Below, one piece after another: positions 43,348 to 52,700 of a stretch of DNA of 64,000 bases (position 1 is its first letter; each line of letters opens with the position of its first letter). A model generated the notes under the pieces. That model saw only the letters and a list, made by a program, of their open reading frames with translations, was not told the origin of the DNA and did not search any database. Origin of the DNA: Exiguobacterium sp. s124 (GTDB lineage: Bacteria; Bacillota; Bacilli; Exiguobacteriales; Exiguobacteriaceae); the NCBI RefSeq assembly GCF_018617485.1, contig NZ_JACSKH010000001.1:806001-870000 (forward strand). The letters run 5' to 3'. Made by a program: the position numbers and the translations under genes.

Positions 43348-43785
43348 TTATTGACGGACGATGAGAACGTCGCACTTCGCGTAGCGAACAATGCTTTCTG
43401 AAACGCTTCCGATAAAGAAGCGTTCGACAGCGTTCAACCCAGTCGCGCCACAAATAATAAGATCAATATCATGGTTAGGTGCAATCTTTTTAGCGATTGT
43501 CACTTTCGGAGAACCGTATTCAATGACGGTCTCGACTTCTTTCACGCCGCGTTCTTTCGCACGGTTCACATAGTCTTCGAGTAACTCTTTGGCATACGTT
43601 TCAGCGCGCTCGGTAATCGTGCGATCATATGCTTCAACGGTCGCAAATGTACGCGTATCAATCACGTGACCTACATACAGTTTTCCTTCGTTACGAATCG
43701 CAACATCGATTGCGGTCTCAAATGCACGTTCCGCCTCTTTAGAGCCGTCGACGGCAGATAGAATGTGTTTGTATACAATTGCCAT
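43348..43785 (-). CDS. Universal stress protein UspA family
   Basis: A 145-residue USP with the ATP-binding type motif GATGLNAVERFFIGSVSES (G-2x-G-9x-G-S, about 110-128) and the N-terminal LSAVDGSKEAERAF. Probably binds ATP and acts in stress adaptation. The start at 43785 has AAAGG upstream at about 12 bases; longer upstream forms lack a site. In Bacillus a UspA gene lies in the same ackA neighbourhood. Confidence 0.92.
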   Translation of the reverse strand: MAIVYKHILSAVDGSKEAERAFETAIDVAIRNEGKLYVGHVIDTRTFATVEAYDRTITERAETYAKELLEDYVNRAKERGVKEVETVIEYGSPKVTIAKKIAPNHDIDLIICGATGLNAVERFFIGSVSESIVRYAKCDVLIVRQ

Positions 43786-43968
43786 GTAAATCCCAACCTT
43801 TCGCTCGAAATATACGTTCGGCTTACATATATAGTATACCACTTCTCTCGGTTTTCACGCTTTTTCGTCATGAAAATGAGTGAATTTTTTCATGAAGTTG
43901 TTCACGACATGTCCAAGTTTGGAATTCGCGTGACAGAACGGGTAAAATAAGGCGGAGGAGGTTGGACG

Positions 43969-44694
43969 ATGAAACATGTAATGATTACATCTGGTGCGAA
44001 AGGAATTGGGCGTGTCGTGACGGAACGTCTGTTACAAGAAGGATGGCACGTCAGTATATTGCAACGGAATCCGATTGATTGGGAACATGAGCGGATACAT
44101 ATGATCGAAGCAGGGTTGACGGATCGTGAACAACTGCTCTCCGCCTATGAGGAAGCAGTCGAGCGGTTTGGTGAACCGGACGCATTGATTTTAAACGCAG
44201 GTCCTTATATTTTTGAACGGAAACCACTCGTCGAATTGACGGATGAAGAGTGGGGTGAAGTGGTGACCGGCAACTTGTCCGCCTCGTTTTGGCTGATGCG
44301 TCGGGCAATCCCTTCCATGCGCTCCAAACGTTTCGGGCGCATTATTTCATATGGGTTTCCGGAAAGTGCATCGGCTCCTGGGTGGATTCACCGTTCAGCG
44401 TTTGCGGCAGCGAAAACAGCGCTCGTCAGTTTGACGAAATCGGTTGCTCTCGAGGAAGCACCTTTTGGGATTACGGCGAATATGGTCAATCCCGGGAACA
44501 TCGTCGGATCTCAAAAGGAAATGCGCATCGAGGAAGCGGAAGTGGATGAAGGGACACCAGTTGGTCGACATGGGACTGGAGAAGACATCGCCCGCCTTAT
44601 TTCCTTCTTATTACATGAGGAATCCGATATGATCACAGGCGCCGTCATTGATGTGACTGGCGGAGTCAATGTTGTCCATCAATATCGAAAGTGA
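43969..44694 (+). CDS. SDR-family protein with Phe in place of the catalytic Tyr (YtkK-like)
   Basis: Rossmann-fold short-chain dehydrogenase family, 241 residues. The cofactor motif SGAKGIG (8-14), LNAGP (75-79) and the late PGNIVG are intact. The active-site YxxxK appears as FAAAK: F145 in the place of Tyr, K149 kept. The Ser region ISYGFPESAS is also longer than usual by about five residues. Without the Tyr the normal reductase chemistry is unlikely, so it may be a binding or regulatory protein, or use another residue. Good GGAGGAGG site. Next gene starts 12 bases after the stop. Confidence 0.88.
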   Translation: MKHVMITSGAKGIGRVVTERLLQEGWHVSILQRNPIDWEHERIHMIEAGLTDREQLLSAYEEAVERFGEPDALILNAGPYIFERKPLVELTDEEWGEVVTGNLSASFWLMRRAIPSMRSKRFGRIISYGFPESASAPGWIHRSAFAAAKTALVSLTKSVALEEAPFGITANMVNPGNIVGSQKEMRIEEAEVDEGTPVGRHGTGEDIARLISFLLHEESDMITGAVIDVTGGVNVVHQYRK

Positions 44695-44705
44695 GGGGAA
44701 GGTCG

Positions 44706-45428
44706 ATGAGGATTGGGGTTGTGACAGACGTCCATGGGAATCTAGAGGCGCTAGAGGCGGTCCTTCGCGCGTTGGATATAGAACGGGTCGACGTGATTTG
44801 GTCGCTCGGTGACATGATTGCGATGGGACCGGACTCGAACGCGGTCATGGAGCGATTGATTGATCGCGGGGCACACATGATTTCCGGCAATCATGACGAG
44901 GCGGTCGTCTCGCTCATAGCCGGACAAGGTCACCCGGAAAGCTATGCGCACACACGACCGCATCACGAATGGGTCGCACGTCATCTTGATGCTAAATATG
45001 TGGATGTTCTTGAGTCGCTTCCGCGAACGATGACAGGTGAGGTTGCTGGTCAGAAGGCGTTCGGTATCCATTACCATATCCCGAGCGAAAAGCGGCAAGC
45101 GACGATTGTCGAAGAGCCATTTCATGAAATTCTCGAACCGACACTTGAAAACATGCAACGGTTGTATGGAGAGTACGATGGGGATGTCATCTTATTTGGT
45201 CATCACCACCCGGTTCACCTATTCCAAGACGAGAAGAAGCGCTACGTCAATCCAGGTGCGCTCGGTGTCGCCCGAGATGAACTTGCGCGCTTTGCTATTT
45301 TAACTGAAGGTGAGCGAGGGATGCGGGTTGACATGAGGGCAGTTCCATATGACAAGCGAACCTTTTTAGAAAAAATGGAGCGATTCGAAGTGCCGCAACG
45401 CGATGTCATGTTCCGATTGTTCTATTGA
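44706..45428 (+). CDS. Calcineurin-like metallophosphoesterase
   Basis: A 240-residue phosphoesterase of the YfcE/MJ0936 type with all five metal motifs in order: DVHGN (8-12), GDMIAMGP (about 36-43), GNHDE (about 62-66), IHYH (about 121) and GHHHPVH (about 165-171). Substrate unknown, phosphodiester or dinucleotide likely. The start at 44706 has GGGGAAGG upstream; GTG 44691 overlaps the SDR gene. Probably cotranscribed with it. Confidence 0.92.
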   Translation: MRIGVVTDVHGNLEALEAVLRALDIERVDVIWSLGDMIAMGPDSNAVMERLIDRGAHMISGNHDEAVVSLIAGQGHPESYAHTRPHHEWVARHLDAKYVDVLESLPRTMTGEVAGQKAFGIHYHIPSEKRQATIVEEPFHEILEPTLENMQRLYGEYDGDVILFGHHHPVHLFQDEKKRYVNPGALGVARDELARFAILTEGERGMRVDMRAVPYDKRTFLEKMERFEVPQRDVMFRLFY

Positions 45429-45441
45429 TGAATATATAGGT

Positions 45442-45476
45442 AAAGGTGGGATCCTAAATTGGACCCCACCTTTTTC
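45442..45476. terminator. Bidirectional terminator between the phosphoesterase and M24 genes
   Basis: AAAGGTGGG-A-TCC pairs with GGA-C-CCCACCTTT, loop TAAATT, T run. Confidence 0.9.
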
Positions 45477-46574
45477 TTATTGAATCTCTTGAAGTGTTTT
45501 CGGATAGCTCGTCAACGTGATCGGACCGCTCTCTGTCATGACGAGGTCATCTTCGATACGGACACCACCGACACCCGGTAGATAAATACCTGGTTCGACC
45601 GTAAACGTCATCCCGACTTGAGCTGTCATGTCATTGTTCGCCGCCATGGATGGATGTTCATGAACTTCGATTCCGATTCCATGACCGATACGGTGCGTGA
45701 AGTACTCGCCGTATCCAGCAGACGTGATGACTTGACGGGCTGCGATATCAATCGCTCCAAGCGTCGTACCGACGTTTGCCATCTCAATGGCTGCTTCTTC
45801 TGCCTGTAGCACCGTTTCGTAAATTTCGCGTTGTTTCGTACTCGCCTCACCGAAGACGACCGTTCGAGTAATGTCCGAGCAATATCCTTGCCAGACGACA
45901 CCAAGGTCGAACAGGGCGAAATCACCTTTCTTCAAACGATTGTTGCCTGGTACACCATGTGGGTCGGCGCTGTTTTCACCGAACAATACGAGTGTATCAA
46001 ATGACATTTCCCGAACGCCTTGTTGCTTCATCGCATATTCGATATCCGCGATGACCTCGAGTTCGGTCACGCCTTCGCGGAGTGAACGAATACCGGCTTC
46101 GATTGCCATGTCTGCGAGTTCAGCGGCACGTTTCATCGTACGAACTTCATCTGGTGATTTGATCATGCGTAATGTTTGAAGTTCGTCTGTCAAATCGATA
46201 ATCGTCAATCCGGCAAAACCGGCGCGGAGCTGTTCGACACGATTGAATGTCAAATGCTCACCTTCGATGCCGATGCGCTCAGGAACGATTTGATTATCGA
46301 GGAACAACTTAACGATTTTATCCCATGGATTCTCGTGGTCCATGTATGTCACGATTTCACCTGTCCACTCACTTGATTCGACAATTCCCTTTTCTAGGGC
46401 AGGACAAATAATGGCAGTTGTCCCGTTCTTTAGGACTAGAATGGCGATTAGTCGTTCATGTGCTTCTGCGTATACTCCCGAGAAGTAAAATACAGATGCC
46501 TTTGACGTGACAAATGCCGCGTCTAATCCTTTCGTCGCTAGAGATTGTGCAATTTGATTGGTGCGTTGATTCAA
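45477..46574 (-). CDS. M24-family Xaa-Pro peptidase (PepQ/PapA type)
   Basis: Aminopeptidase P/prolidase family, 365 residues. The N-terminal creatinase domain spans about 1-125. The pita-bread catalytic domain holds the five metal ligands: Asp in FDLGVVWQGYCSDITR (two Asp), His in HRIGHGIG, Glu in FTVEPGIY and Glu in GGVRIEDD. Cleaves Xaa-Pro bonds in peptides. The start is TTG at 46574 with AAGGGA upstream. Divergent from ytoI. Confidence 0.93.
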   Translation of the reverse strand: MNQRTNQIAQSLATKGLDAAFVTSKASVFYFSGVYAEAHERLIAILVLKNGTTAIICPALEKGIVESSEWTGEIVTYMDHENPWDKIVKLFLDNQIVPERIGIEGEHLTFNRVEQLRAGFAGLTIIDLTDELQTLRMIKSPDEVRTMKRAAELADMAIEAGIRSLREGVTELEVIADIEYAMKQQGVREMSFDTLVLFGENSADPHGVPGNNRLKKGDFALFDLGVVWQGYCSDITRTVVFGEASTKQREIYETVLQAEEAAIEMANVGTTLGAIDIAARQVITSAGYGEYFTHRIGHGIGIEVHEHPSMAANNDMTAQVGMTFTVEPGIYLPGVGGVRIEDDLVMTESGPITLTSYPKTLQEIQ

Positions 46575-46670
46575 GATGAATCCCTTCCCTTCTCACTCTT
46601 ACGTTGACTACTCGTCTATTATAGCTGTTTCGAAAACAGAAAGGAAATGTTGCAATTTGATTAGTACAGT

Positions 46671-46699
46671 TTGAACAAGTTTGACTGATACAGTATACT
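46671..46699 (+). promoter_or_regulatory. Promoter of ytoI
   Basis: TTGAAC (46671-46676), 17-base spacer, TATACT (46694-46699), 41 bases before the start. Confidence 0.7.
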
Positions 46700-46739
46700 A
46701 AAAAGAGTAGAAAATGTATTGAGAGAAGGGACTCCGCGT

Positions 46740-48050
46740 ATGACCACAAAACATGAACAGATCATAGCACATATCGAGTCACTCGATGTTGGGTCAAAAA
46801 TTTCGGTCCGCCAAATCGCCAAAGAGTTGGCTGTATCAGAAGGTACGGCTTATCGGGCCATCAAGGAAGCTGAGAACCTGGGCTTTGTCTCTACCATCGA
46901 ACGTGTAGGGACGATTCGAATCAAGCGTAAACAAAAAGAGAATATTGAGAAACTGACATTTGCCGAAGTCGTCAATATTGTTGATGGGCAAGTGTTGGGC
47001 GGACGGAACGGCTTGCACAAGACGTTATCTAAATTTGTCATTGGAGCCATGAAACTGGAAGCGATGATGCGTTATATCGATGTCGACTCGCTCGTCATCA
47101 TCGGTAACCGCGAAAAGGCGCATGAACTCGTCTTGCAATCCGGGGGGGCCGTTTTGATCACTGGTGGATTTGATACGACGGATGAAGTGAAACGAATGGC
47201 GGATAAGTACGATATGCCTGTCATTTCCACTTCTTATGATAGCTTTACCGTCGCAACGATGATTAACCGAGCAATCTATGACCGTCTCATCAAAAAAGAA
47301 ATTCTTCTCGTTTCGGACATCGTCATCCCGCTTCACGACACGTTTTATTTGAAATCGGATGACACTGTAAAACGTTGGCACGAATTGAATGAACGTACGA
47401 AACACAATCGTTATCCGGTCATCGATGAACAGATGAAAGTAGTCGGGGTAATCACGGCGAAGGACGTCATCGATAAATCTCATGACTACGATATCGAAAA
47501 AGTTATGACAAAAAGTCCAATCACGGTCGGGGTTCAGACGAGCGTAACGAACGCTGCGCACCAAATGGTGTGGGAGGGCATCGAGATGCTCCCAGTCGTC
47601 GATAATTATGGGCGTTTGCTCGGAATCATCAGTCGTCAGGATGTATTGAAGGCGCTACAACTCGCGAATCGTCAGCCTCAAGTCGGTGAAACGTTCGACA
47701 ATATGATCACGAACCAATTAAAAGAAGATCCTGCATCGAACGGTACCGCGTTTACTGTCGAGGTCGCACCGCAAATGACGAGCCATATGGGAACTGCGTC
47801 ATCCGGTGTATTGACTACTCTATTAGTCGAAGGAGCGACGCGAAGTCTGCGTCATATGAAAAAAGGGGATTTAGTGGTCGAGAACATCACTGTTTATTTC
47901 ATGAAACCGATTCAAATCGAGAGTCAGATTCGAGTGTCGGCGAACGTCTTTGACCTCGGACGAAAGTTCGGGAAAGTTGATGTGGAAATGACACAAGGCA
48001 CACAACTTGTCGCTAAGGCGCTCGTCACAGCACAGTTGATTGATCGGTAA
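46740..48050 (+). CDS. ytoI: HTH-DRTGG-CBS-hotdog regulatory protein YtoI
   Basis: Multidomain sensor of 436 residues: N-terminal GntR/CggR-like winged helix (about 1-65; VSEGTAYRAIKEAENLG), DRTGG domain (about 75-180; IGAMKLEAMMRY, VLITGGFDTTD), a pair of CBS domains (about 195-305; VMTKSPITVG, LPVVDNYGRLLGIISRQD) and a C-terminal MaoC/hotdog fold (about 325-436; THVMKP-like YFMKPIQIES). It may bind DNA and sense adenosine nucleotides and acyl-CoA, but its targets are not known. ATG at 46740 with AGAAGGGA upstream. Confidence 0.92.
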   Translation: MTTKHEQIIAHIESLDVGSKISVRQIAKELAVSEGTAYRAIKEAENLGFVSTIERVGTIRIKRKQKENIEKLTFAEVVNIVDGQVLGGRNGLHKTLSKFVIGAMKLEAMMRYIDVDSLVIIGNREKAHELVLQSGGAVLITGGFDTTDEVKRMADKYDMPVISTSYDSFTVATMINRAIYDRLIKKEILLVSDIVIPLHDTFYLKSDDTVKRWHELNERTKHNRYPVIDEQMKVVGVITAKDVIDKSHDYDIEKVMTKSPITVGVQTSVTNAAHQMVWEGIEMLPVVDNYGRLLGIISRQDVLKALQLANRQPQVGETFDNMITNQLKEDPASNGTAFTVEVAPQMTSHMGTASSGVLTTLLVEGATRSLRHMKKGDLVVENITVYFMKPIQIESQIRVSANVFDLGRKFGKVDVEMTQGTQLVAKALVTAQLIDR

Positions 48051-48054
48051 CGAA

Positions 48055-48092
48055 AAGAGCACCGGCTACATGAGTAGCGGGTGCTCTTGTTT
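48055..48092. terminator. Bidirectional terminator between ytoI and ytpI
   Basis: AAGAGCACC and inner GCTAC pair with GTAGC and GGGTGCTCTT, loop ATGA. Confidence 0.85.
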
Positions 48093-48405
48093 ATGAAGGT
48101 GTATTCGTCGGTTCTTCTGCGGCGAGCGGATAGATTTTCCGATAACGGATAAATCCAACGACCGCGTTACCTAAGCCGACGACCAACATGACGATGCTGA
48201 CAATCCAACCGACCGATGAATTCAGCCCGAATCCACCAACCATTTGGTTCGCGGCAAACAGCGCGAGGAATAAACTTAACCAGATTAAAGCTTGTGTATT
48301 GAACAAAGCTTTACGGTTTGGCGTCTTTGTCAAAAAAGCACGACGCTTGAAGACAAGGTACGCTCCGAGCGCGAACAAAATGAGTCCAATCATGACAAGT
48401 TGCAA
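48091..48405 (-). CDS. ytpI: YtpI-family membrane protein
   Basis: A 104-residue protein with three hydrophobic helices (about 2-18, 33-50 and 63-85) and a basic loop KRRAFLTKTPNRK between the first two. It matches YtpI in length and location between ytoI and nrnA. Function unknown. The start is TTG at 48405 because AAGGGG is 9 bases upstream; the first ATG (48393) is 21 bases away from it. Confidence 0.85.
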   Translation of the reverse strand: MQLVMIGLILFALGAYLVFKRRAFLTKTPNRKALFNTQALIWLSLFLALFAANQMVGGFGLNSSVGWIVSIVMLVVGLGNAVVGFIRYRKIYPLAAEEPTNTPS

Positions 48406-48480
48406 GTGAAGGAACCCCTTTCTTTCTCGTAATCTGTTATCATCATACCATAATAGTGTGTAAGAAAGTGAGGAATCATC

Positions 48481-49449
48481 ATGTGGGCATGGCAGAAAGC
48501 GGATTCAATCAAAACAGAAATCGAGGCGGCTGACACCATTTTTATTCACCGACATGTCAGACCAGACCCTGATGCATTGGGGAGTCAGCTCGGGCTCCAA
48601 CGTATTTTAAAGTCGGTTCATCCAGATAAAAAGATCTATGTAGTCGGCGGTATGGTACCCGACCTTGAATTTTTAGGGAAGATGGAACACGTCGAGGAAG
48701 AAATGTATAAGGATGCACTCGTTTTGATTCTAGATACAGCGAATCAGGAACGAATCGATGGACCGTATGCGCTAAAAGGAAAAACAATCATTAAAATCGA
48801 CCATCACCCTGATGAAGACCCGTATGCGATGACACAAATCGTGGACACCACGGTCAGTTCGACGTCCGAGATGATTGTGGAATTAGCGAACATTTGGGAT
48901 TATCCGATTGATCAAGAAGCGGCCTTCTTATTATATGCCGGTATCGTCGGTGACACGGGGCGCTTCCAGTTCCGTAATGCCACGGCTCGCACGTTTGAGA
49001 TTGCTTCGAGATTGATTGACAAAGGCATCGATACGAACAAGCTGTACCGACACATGTATAAAACCAATTTGGCAACGCTTCAGTTACAGGGATATGTATT
49101 ACAACACGTTAACGTTACGGAAGAAGGCGTCGGCTACGTAAAGATTGATAAAGATGTGCTACGAACGTTCCATGCATCCCCGGAAGCGGCATCGCAACTC
49201 GTCAACAGCTTCTCTGGGCTAGAAGGATTAAAATGTTGGGTCATGTTCGTCGAAAACAAAGAAGAAATTCGTGTCCGGATTCGGTCGAAAGGCCCTGTAA
49301 TCAATGAAGTGGCGAAGCGCTACCGTGGAGGCGGCCATCCGATGGCATCAGGCGCTACGATTGATACGTGGGAAGAAATGGATGACGTGATTGCTGCTTT
49401 AAATGAAGTGGCAGGGGAATTCACGTTTGAAGAAAATGAAGAGAGCTGA
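48481..49449 (+). CDS. nrnA: Bifunctional oligoribonuclease and pAp phosphatase (NrnA)
   Basis: DHH/DHHA1 phosphoesterase that degrades 2-5 nt RNAs and hydrolyses 3'-phosphoadenosine-5'-phosphate. Metal motifs: HRHVRPDPDALGSQ (about 22-35), LILDTANQE (about 80-88), IDHHPDED (about 105-112) and the DHHA1 signature RGGGHPMASGA (about 284-294). Length 322. AGGAAT site 5 bases upstream. A perfect palindrome covers its stop codon. Confidence 0.96.
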   Translation: MWAWQKADSIKTEIEAADTIFIHRHVRPDPDALGSQLGLQRILKSVHPDKKIYVVGGMVPDLEFLGKMEHVEEEMYKDALVLILDTANQERIDGPYALKGKTIIKIDHHPDEDPYAMTQIVDTTVSSTSEMIVELANIWDYPIDQEAAFLLYAGIVGDTGRFQFRNATARTFEIASRLIDKGIDTNKLYRHMYKTNLATLQLQGYVLQHVNVTEEGVGYVKIDKDVLRTFHASPEAASQLVNSFSGLEGLKCWVMFVENKEEIRVRIRSKGPVINEVAKRYRGGGHPMASGATIDTWEEMDDVIAALNEVAGEFTFEENEES

Positions 49450-49467
49450 CCGCGGTCAGCTCTCTTC
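49438..49467. terminator. 30-bp perfect palindrome over the nrnA 3' end
   Basis: GAAGAGAGCTGACCG is followed directly by its exact complement, so the stem has almost no loop. It spans the nrnA stop and touches the convergent small gene's stop. T content is modest, so a bidirectional terminator is likely but not certain. Confidence 0.75.
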
Positions 49468-49657
49468 ATTTGTCTCCGTTTTCTTTTGGAATAAACCACG
49501 TGCCACGGTCGGTCACGTCCTCGACGACATCTAGTTGGTATTCTGCAATGTACTTTCGAAGTCGGTCAATGATTTCTGGACTGTCCGCAAATACGGTTTG
49601 ACCGTTCTGTAATTTTTCCAACTTATCGCGCGCAATTTGTCCCCGATTGATAATCAT
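49466..49657 (-). CDS. Small conserved-looking protein of unknown function
   Basis: A 63-residue protein starting MIINRGQIARDKLEKLQNGQ and ending in WFIPKENGDK; polar, helical N half, no membrane segment or cysteine. AAAGGGGG lies 9-10 bases before the ATG at 49657, and the convergent palindrome marks its end, so it is likely real. It lies in the nrnA-dnaE interval where B. subtilis carries sporulation genes ytrH and ytrI and a small gene; it may match that small gene (ytzJ), but I am not sure. Confidence 0.7.
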   Translation of the reverse strand: MIINRGQIARDKLEKLQNGQTVFADSPEIIDRLRKYIAEYQLDVVEDVTDRGTWFIPKENGDK

Positions 49658-49760
49658 ACGCTTTTGCCCCCTTTTATCGTGAGTTTTGTCTATAATTATT
49701 GTATCAGAGAAGTGGGGAATTGAGTTTGACAATTCCAGTAATATAGAGAGGAGGTCTAAG

Positions 49761-52700
49761 ATGATTCATCTTAATGTCAGGACTGCTTATAGTTTACTAC
49801 AAAGCACGATTCGACTAGAACAATATGTAATGCAGATGACGGAGCGGGGGAGCCGCGCGGTCGCGATTGCGGACGATGCGTTTTATGGTGTCCCGTCGTT
49901 TCTGACATACTGCAAGCGATATGAGGTAAAACCGCTCATTGGGCTGCGAACCGTCCTTCGACTAGATGGTCTCGACGTATCGGTGCTTGCTTATGCATCG
50001 AACGAGACGGAACTAAAAGAGCAATACCGAATCATCAAGACAGGGGGGATTGACGGACGCACGACGATGCCTCTCATTGTCCTACCTGAAAACTGGAAAG
50101 CGAGCGACCCGGTCCACCGACGTCGTCTGTATCATCAACTACTGTCATTTGTTGATGAGGACAGGCTATGGCTTGGCCTCCCGGCACCTCAGACGACAGA
50201 ACAAGTACAATTGTTGAAGCAACTCCGCCTGATGAAGGAGGAACTCGATGTCCAGTTGATTCCGGTACCTGAAACGAGGTATATGCGCCCAGAAGATGTA
50301 GAAGGATTCCGTGCGATCTCCGCCATTCGAGAAGGGGATGTGATGTCAGAAGAGGATGTTCGTCAAAAAGGGTTGCATGTCCGCCTTCCGAGCGAGATGA
50401 ACGACTGGTTCACAGCCGAAGAACTAGCCGAACTTGAACGATTCGAGACAATGATTCAGCTCGACCATCTTCCGCAAGCGGAAGGTGCGATTCCAGAGTT
50501 ACCAGACGCAGATCAAAAATTAAAGCGGCTCGTCGGCGAGCGGTTGAAGATGATGGAACTCATGAAAGAACCGTATATCGACCGAGCGAAGTTCGAGCTA
50601 GATGTCATCGCCAAGACTGGATTTTCATCGTATTTCTTGATTGTCGAAGACATCATCCGATTCGCCCGTGAGTCTGGGATTGAAGTTGGTCCGGGTCGGG
50701 GTTCAGCGGCAGGTTCCCTCGTCAGTTTTGCGCTTCACATTACAGAAGTTGACCCGGTTCGTTATGGACTACTGTTCGAACGGTTTCTGAATCCCGAACG
50801 TGTCTCGATGCCGGATATTGATTTGGACTTCGAAGATGAGCGCCGGGAAGAAGTCGTTTCGTACGTCTTATCAAAATACGGGGAAGCTCATGCGGCACAA
50901 ATCGGGACACTCGCAACTTTCGGGGCAAAGGCAGCGATTCGTGACGTCGCTAGAGCGCTCGGGATGACGTTAGAAGAAGGGCAAGCCGCAAGCAAACAAG
51001 TGAAGTCTGGTGGCTTAGACGAATTGATGGCAAATCCGAAGCAGATGAAATGGTTCGCCGGTAGCCAAAAGCGTCAACAGTTGATTCGGATTGCGAAACA
51101 GTTAGAAGGATTGCCGCGTCAATCGTCCGTTCACGCTGCAGGGATCGTACTCAGTCGTCAACCGATTGAAGAAGTGACCCCGCTCCAGCCAGAACTTGAT
51201 GAGCATGTGACACAATATAATATGAAGGATTTGGAAGAAATCGGGCTACTCAAAATCGATTTGCTTGGTTTACGGAACTTGAGTCGCCTTCGTCAAATGG
51301 AGGAGTTGGTCCGTGAAACCGATGCGATGTTCTCATTGAAGACCATTCCATTACATGACGCTCGAACATATCGACTATTAGCGAGAGGGGATACGGACGG
51401 AATCTTTCAGTTTGAGTCGTCAGGTATGAAACAGGCGCTGCGTCAAGTCAAGCCGACGGAGTTTGAAGACATCGTCGTGACGATGTCGCTCTATCGACCA
51501 GGACCGATGCAGTTTATCGAAACGTATGCGAAGCGAAAACATGGGATGCCTTATCAACCAATCCATCCGGACGTTGAAGAAATTATGAAGTCGACGTATG
51601 GAGTACTCGTCTATCAGGAGCAGGTCATGCGTCTTCTACGGAAACTCGGTGGATATTCATATGCCGAGGCGGATTTGATCAGACGGGCGATTGCAAAAAA
51701 AGACACCAGTACGATTGAACGGGAACGAGAACGATTTTTGCGTCAATCCGAAGGGAATGATCGCGATGTCCTATCGCAAATATTCTCTTGGATTGAAAAG
51801 TTCGCAGGGTATGGATTCAACCGTTCCCATGCGGTCGCTTATAGTTTAATTAGTTATCGACTGGCGTATGTCAAAGCACATTATCCACGTGTCTTTCATG
51901 TGGTGACGTCAGAAAAGACGAGTCAACTCGTAAGACTGTTGCGGAAAGATAAAATCCCCGTGTATCCGCCAGACGTGTTGCACGGTCATACCGAAGCGAC
52001 ATTAGAAGGACCGGGTGTACGACTCGGTCTAAAAGCAATCCAAGGACTGACGAAACGAGACGTCGAAAGACTTGTTGAGCTAAATGGACAACTGAAAGAC
52101 GTCAGAACTCTTCAAGAAGCGATGGAATGGAAGAATAAAGATCAACTGAAGTTGAGACGTTTACTTGGTGCCGGGGCACTCGACCGGATGTATCATGGCG
52201 ACCGAACGAGTGCTTTTGAAGCAGTCGAACGTTTACGGGAAGAGGCTGGCACACACTTCTTGCCTGATGAACTGTCGTCACTCGGGCTCAAACAGAAAAA
52301 AGCGAAAGAACCGAACTGGTCCGAAGAAGAACGGGAAGCGCTCGGGACATGGGTCGTCCATTCTCCATTGACGACGATTCCTGACGTAGGGATTGAGCCT
52401 TCCACGATTGAAGACGTCATGAACGGGACTGACGGATATTTAGTCGTTTATGTGGATGACGTGCGTACGTTTATGACGAAGAAACAAGAACGGATGGGTG
52501 TCATGATGGTGGACGATGGCGTGACGCAAGAAGAAGTCGTCGTCTTTCCGCGAACGTTCGCTCAATTTGGACGATCCCTTTACGTCGGTAACATTCTATT
52601 GCTTGAGGTTCATTCGAACGAACGAGATGGACGGAAACAATTGATTGTCGAACGGGTTCGTCCGTTGCATGGACAGGCCTTGTTTGTGAGGCTCACGTTA

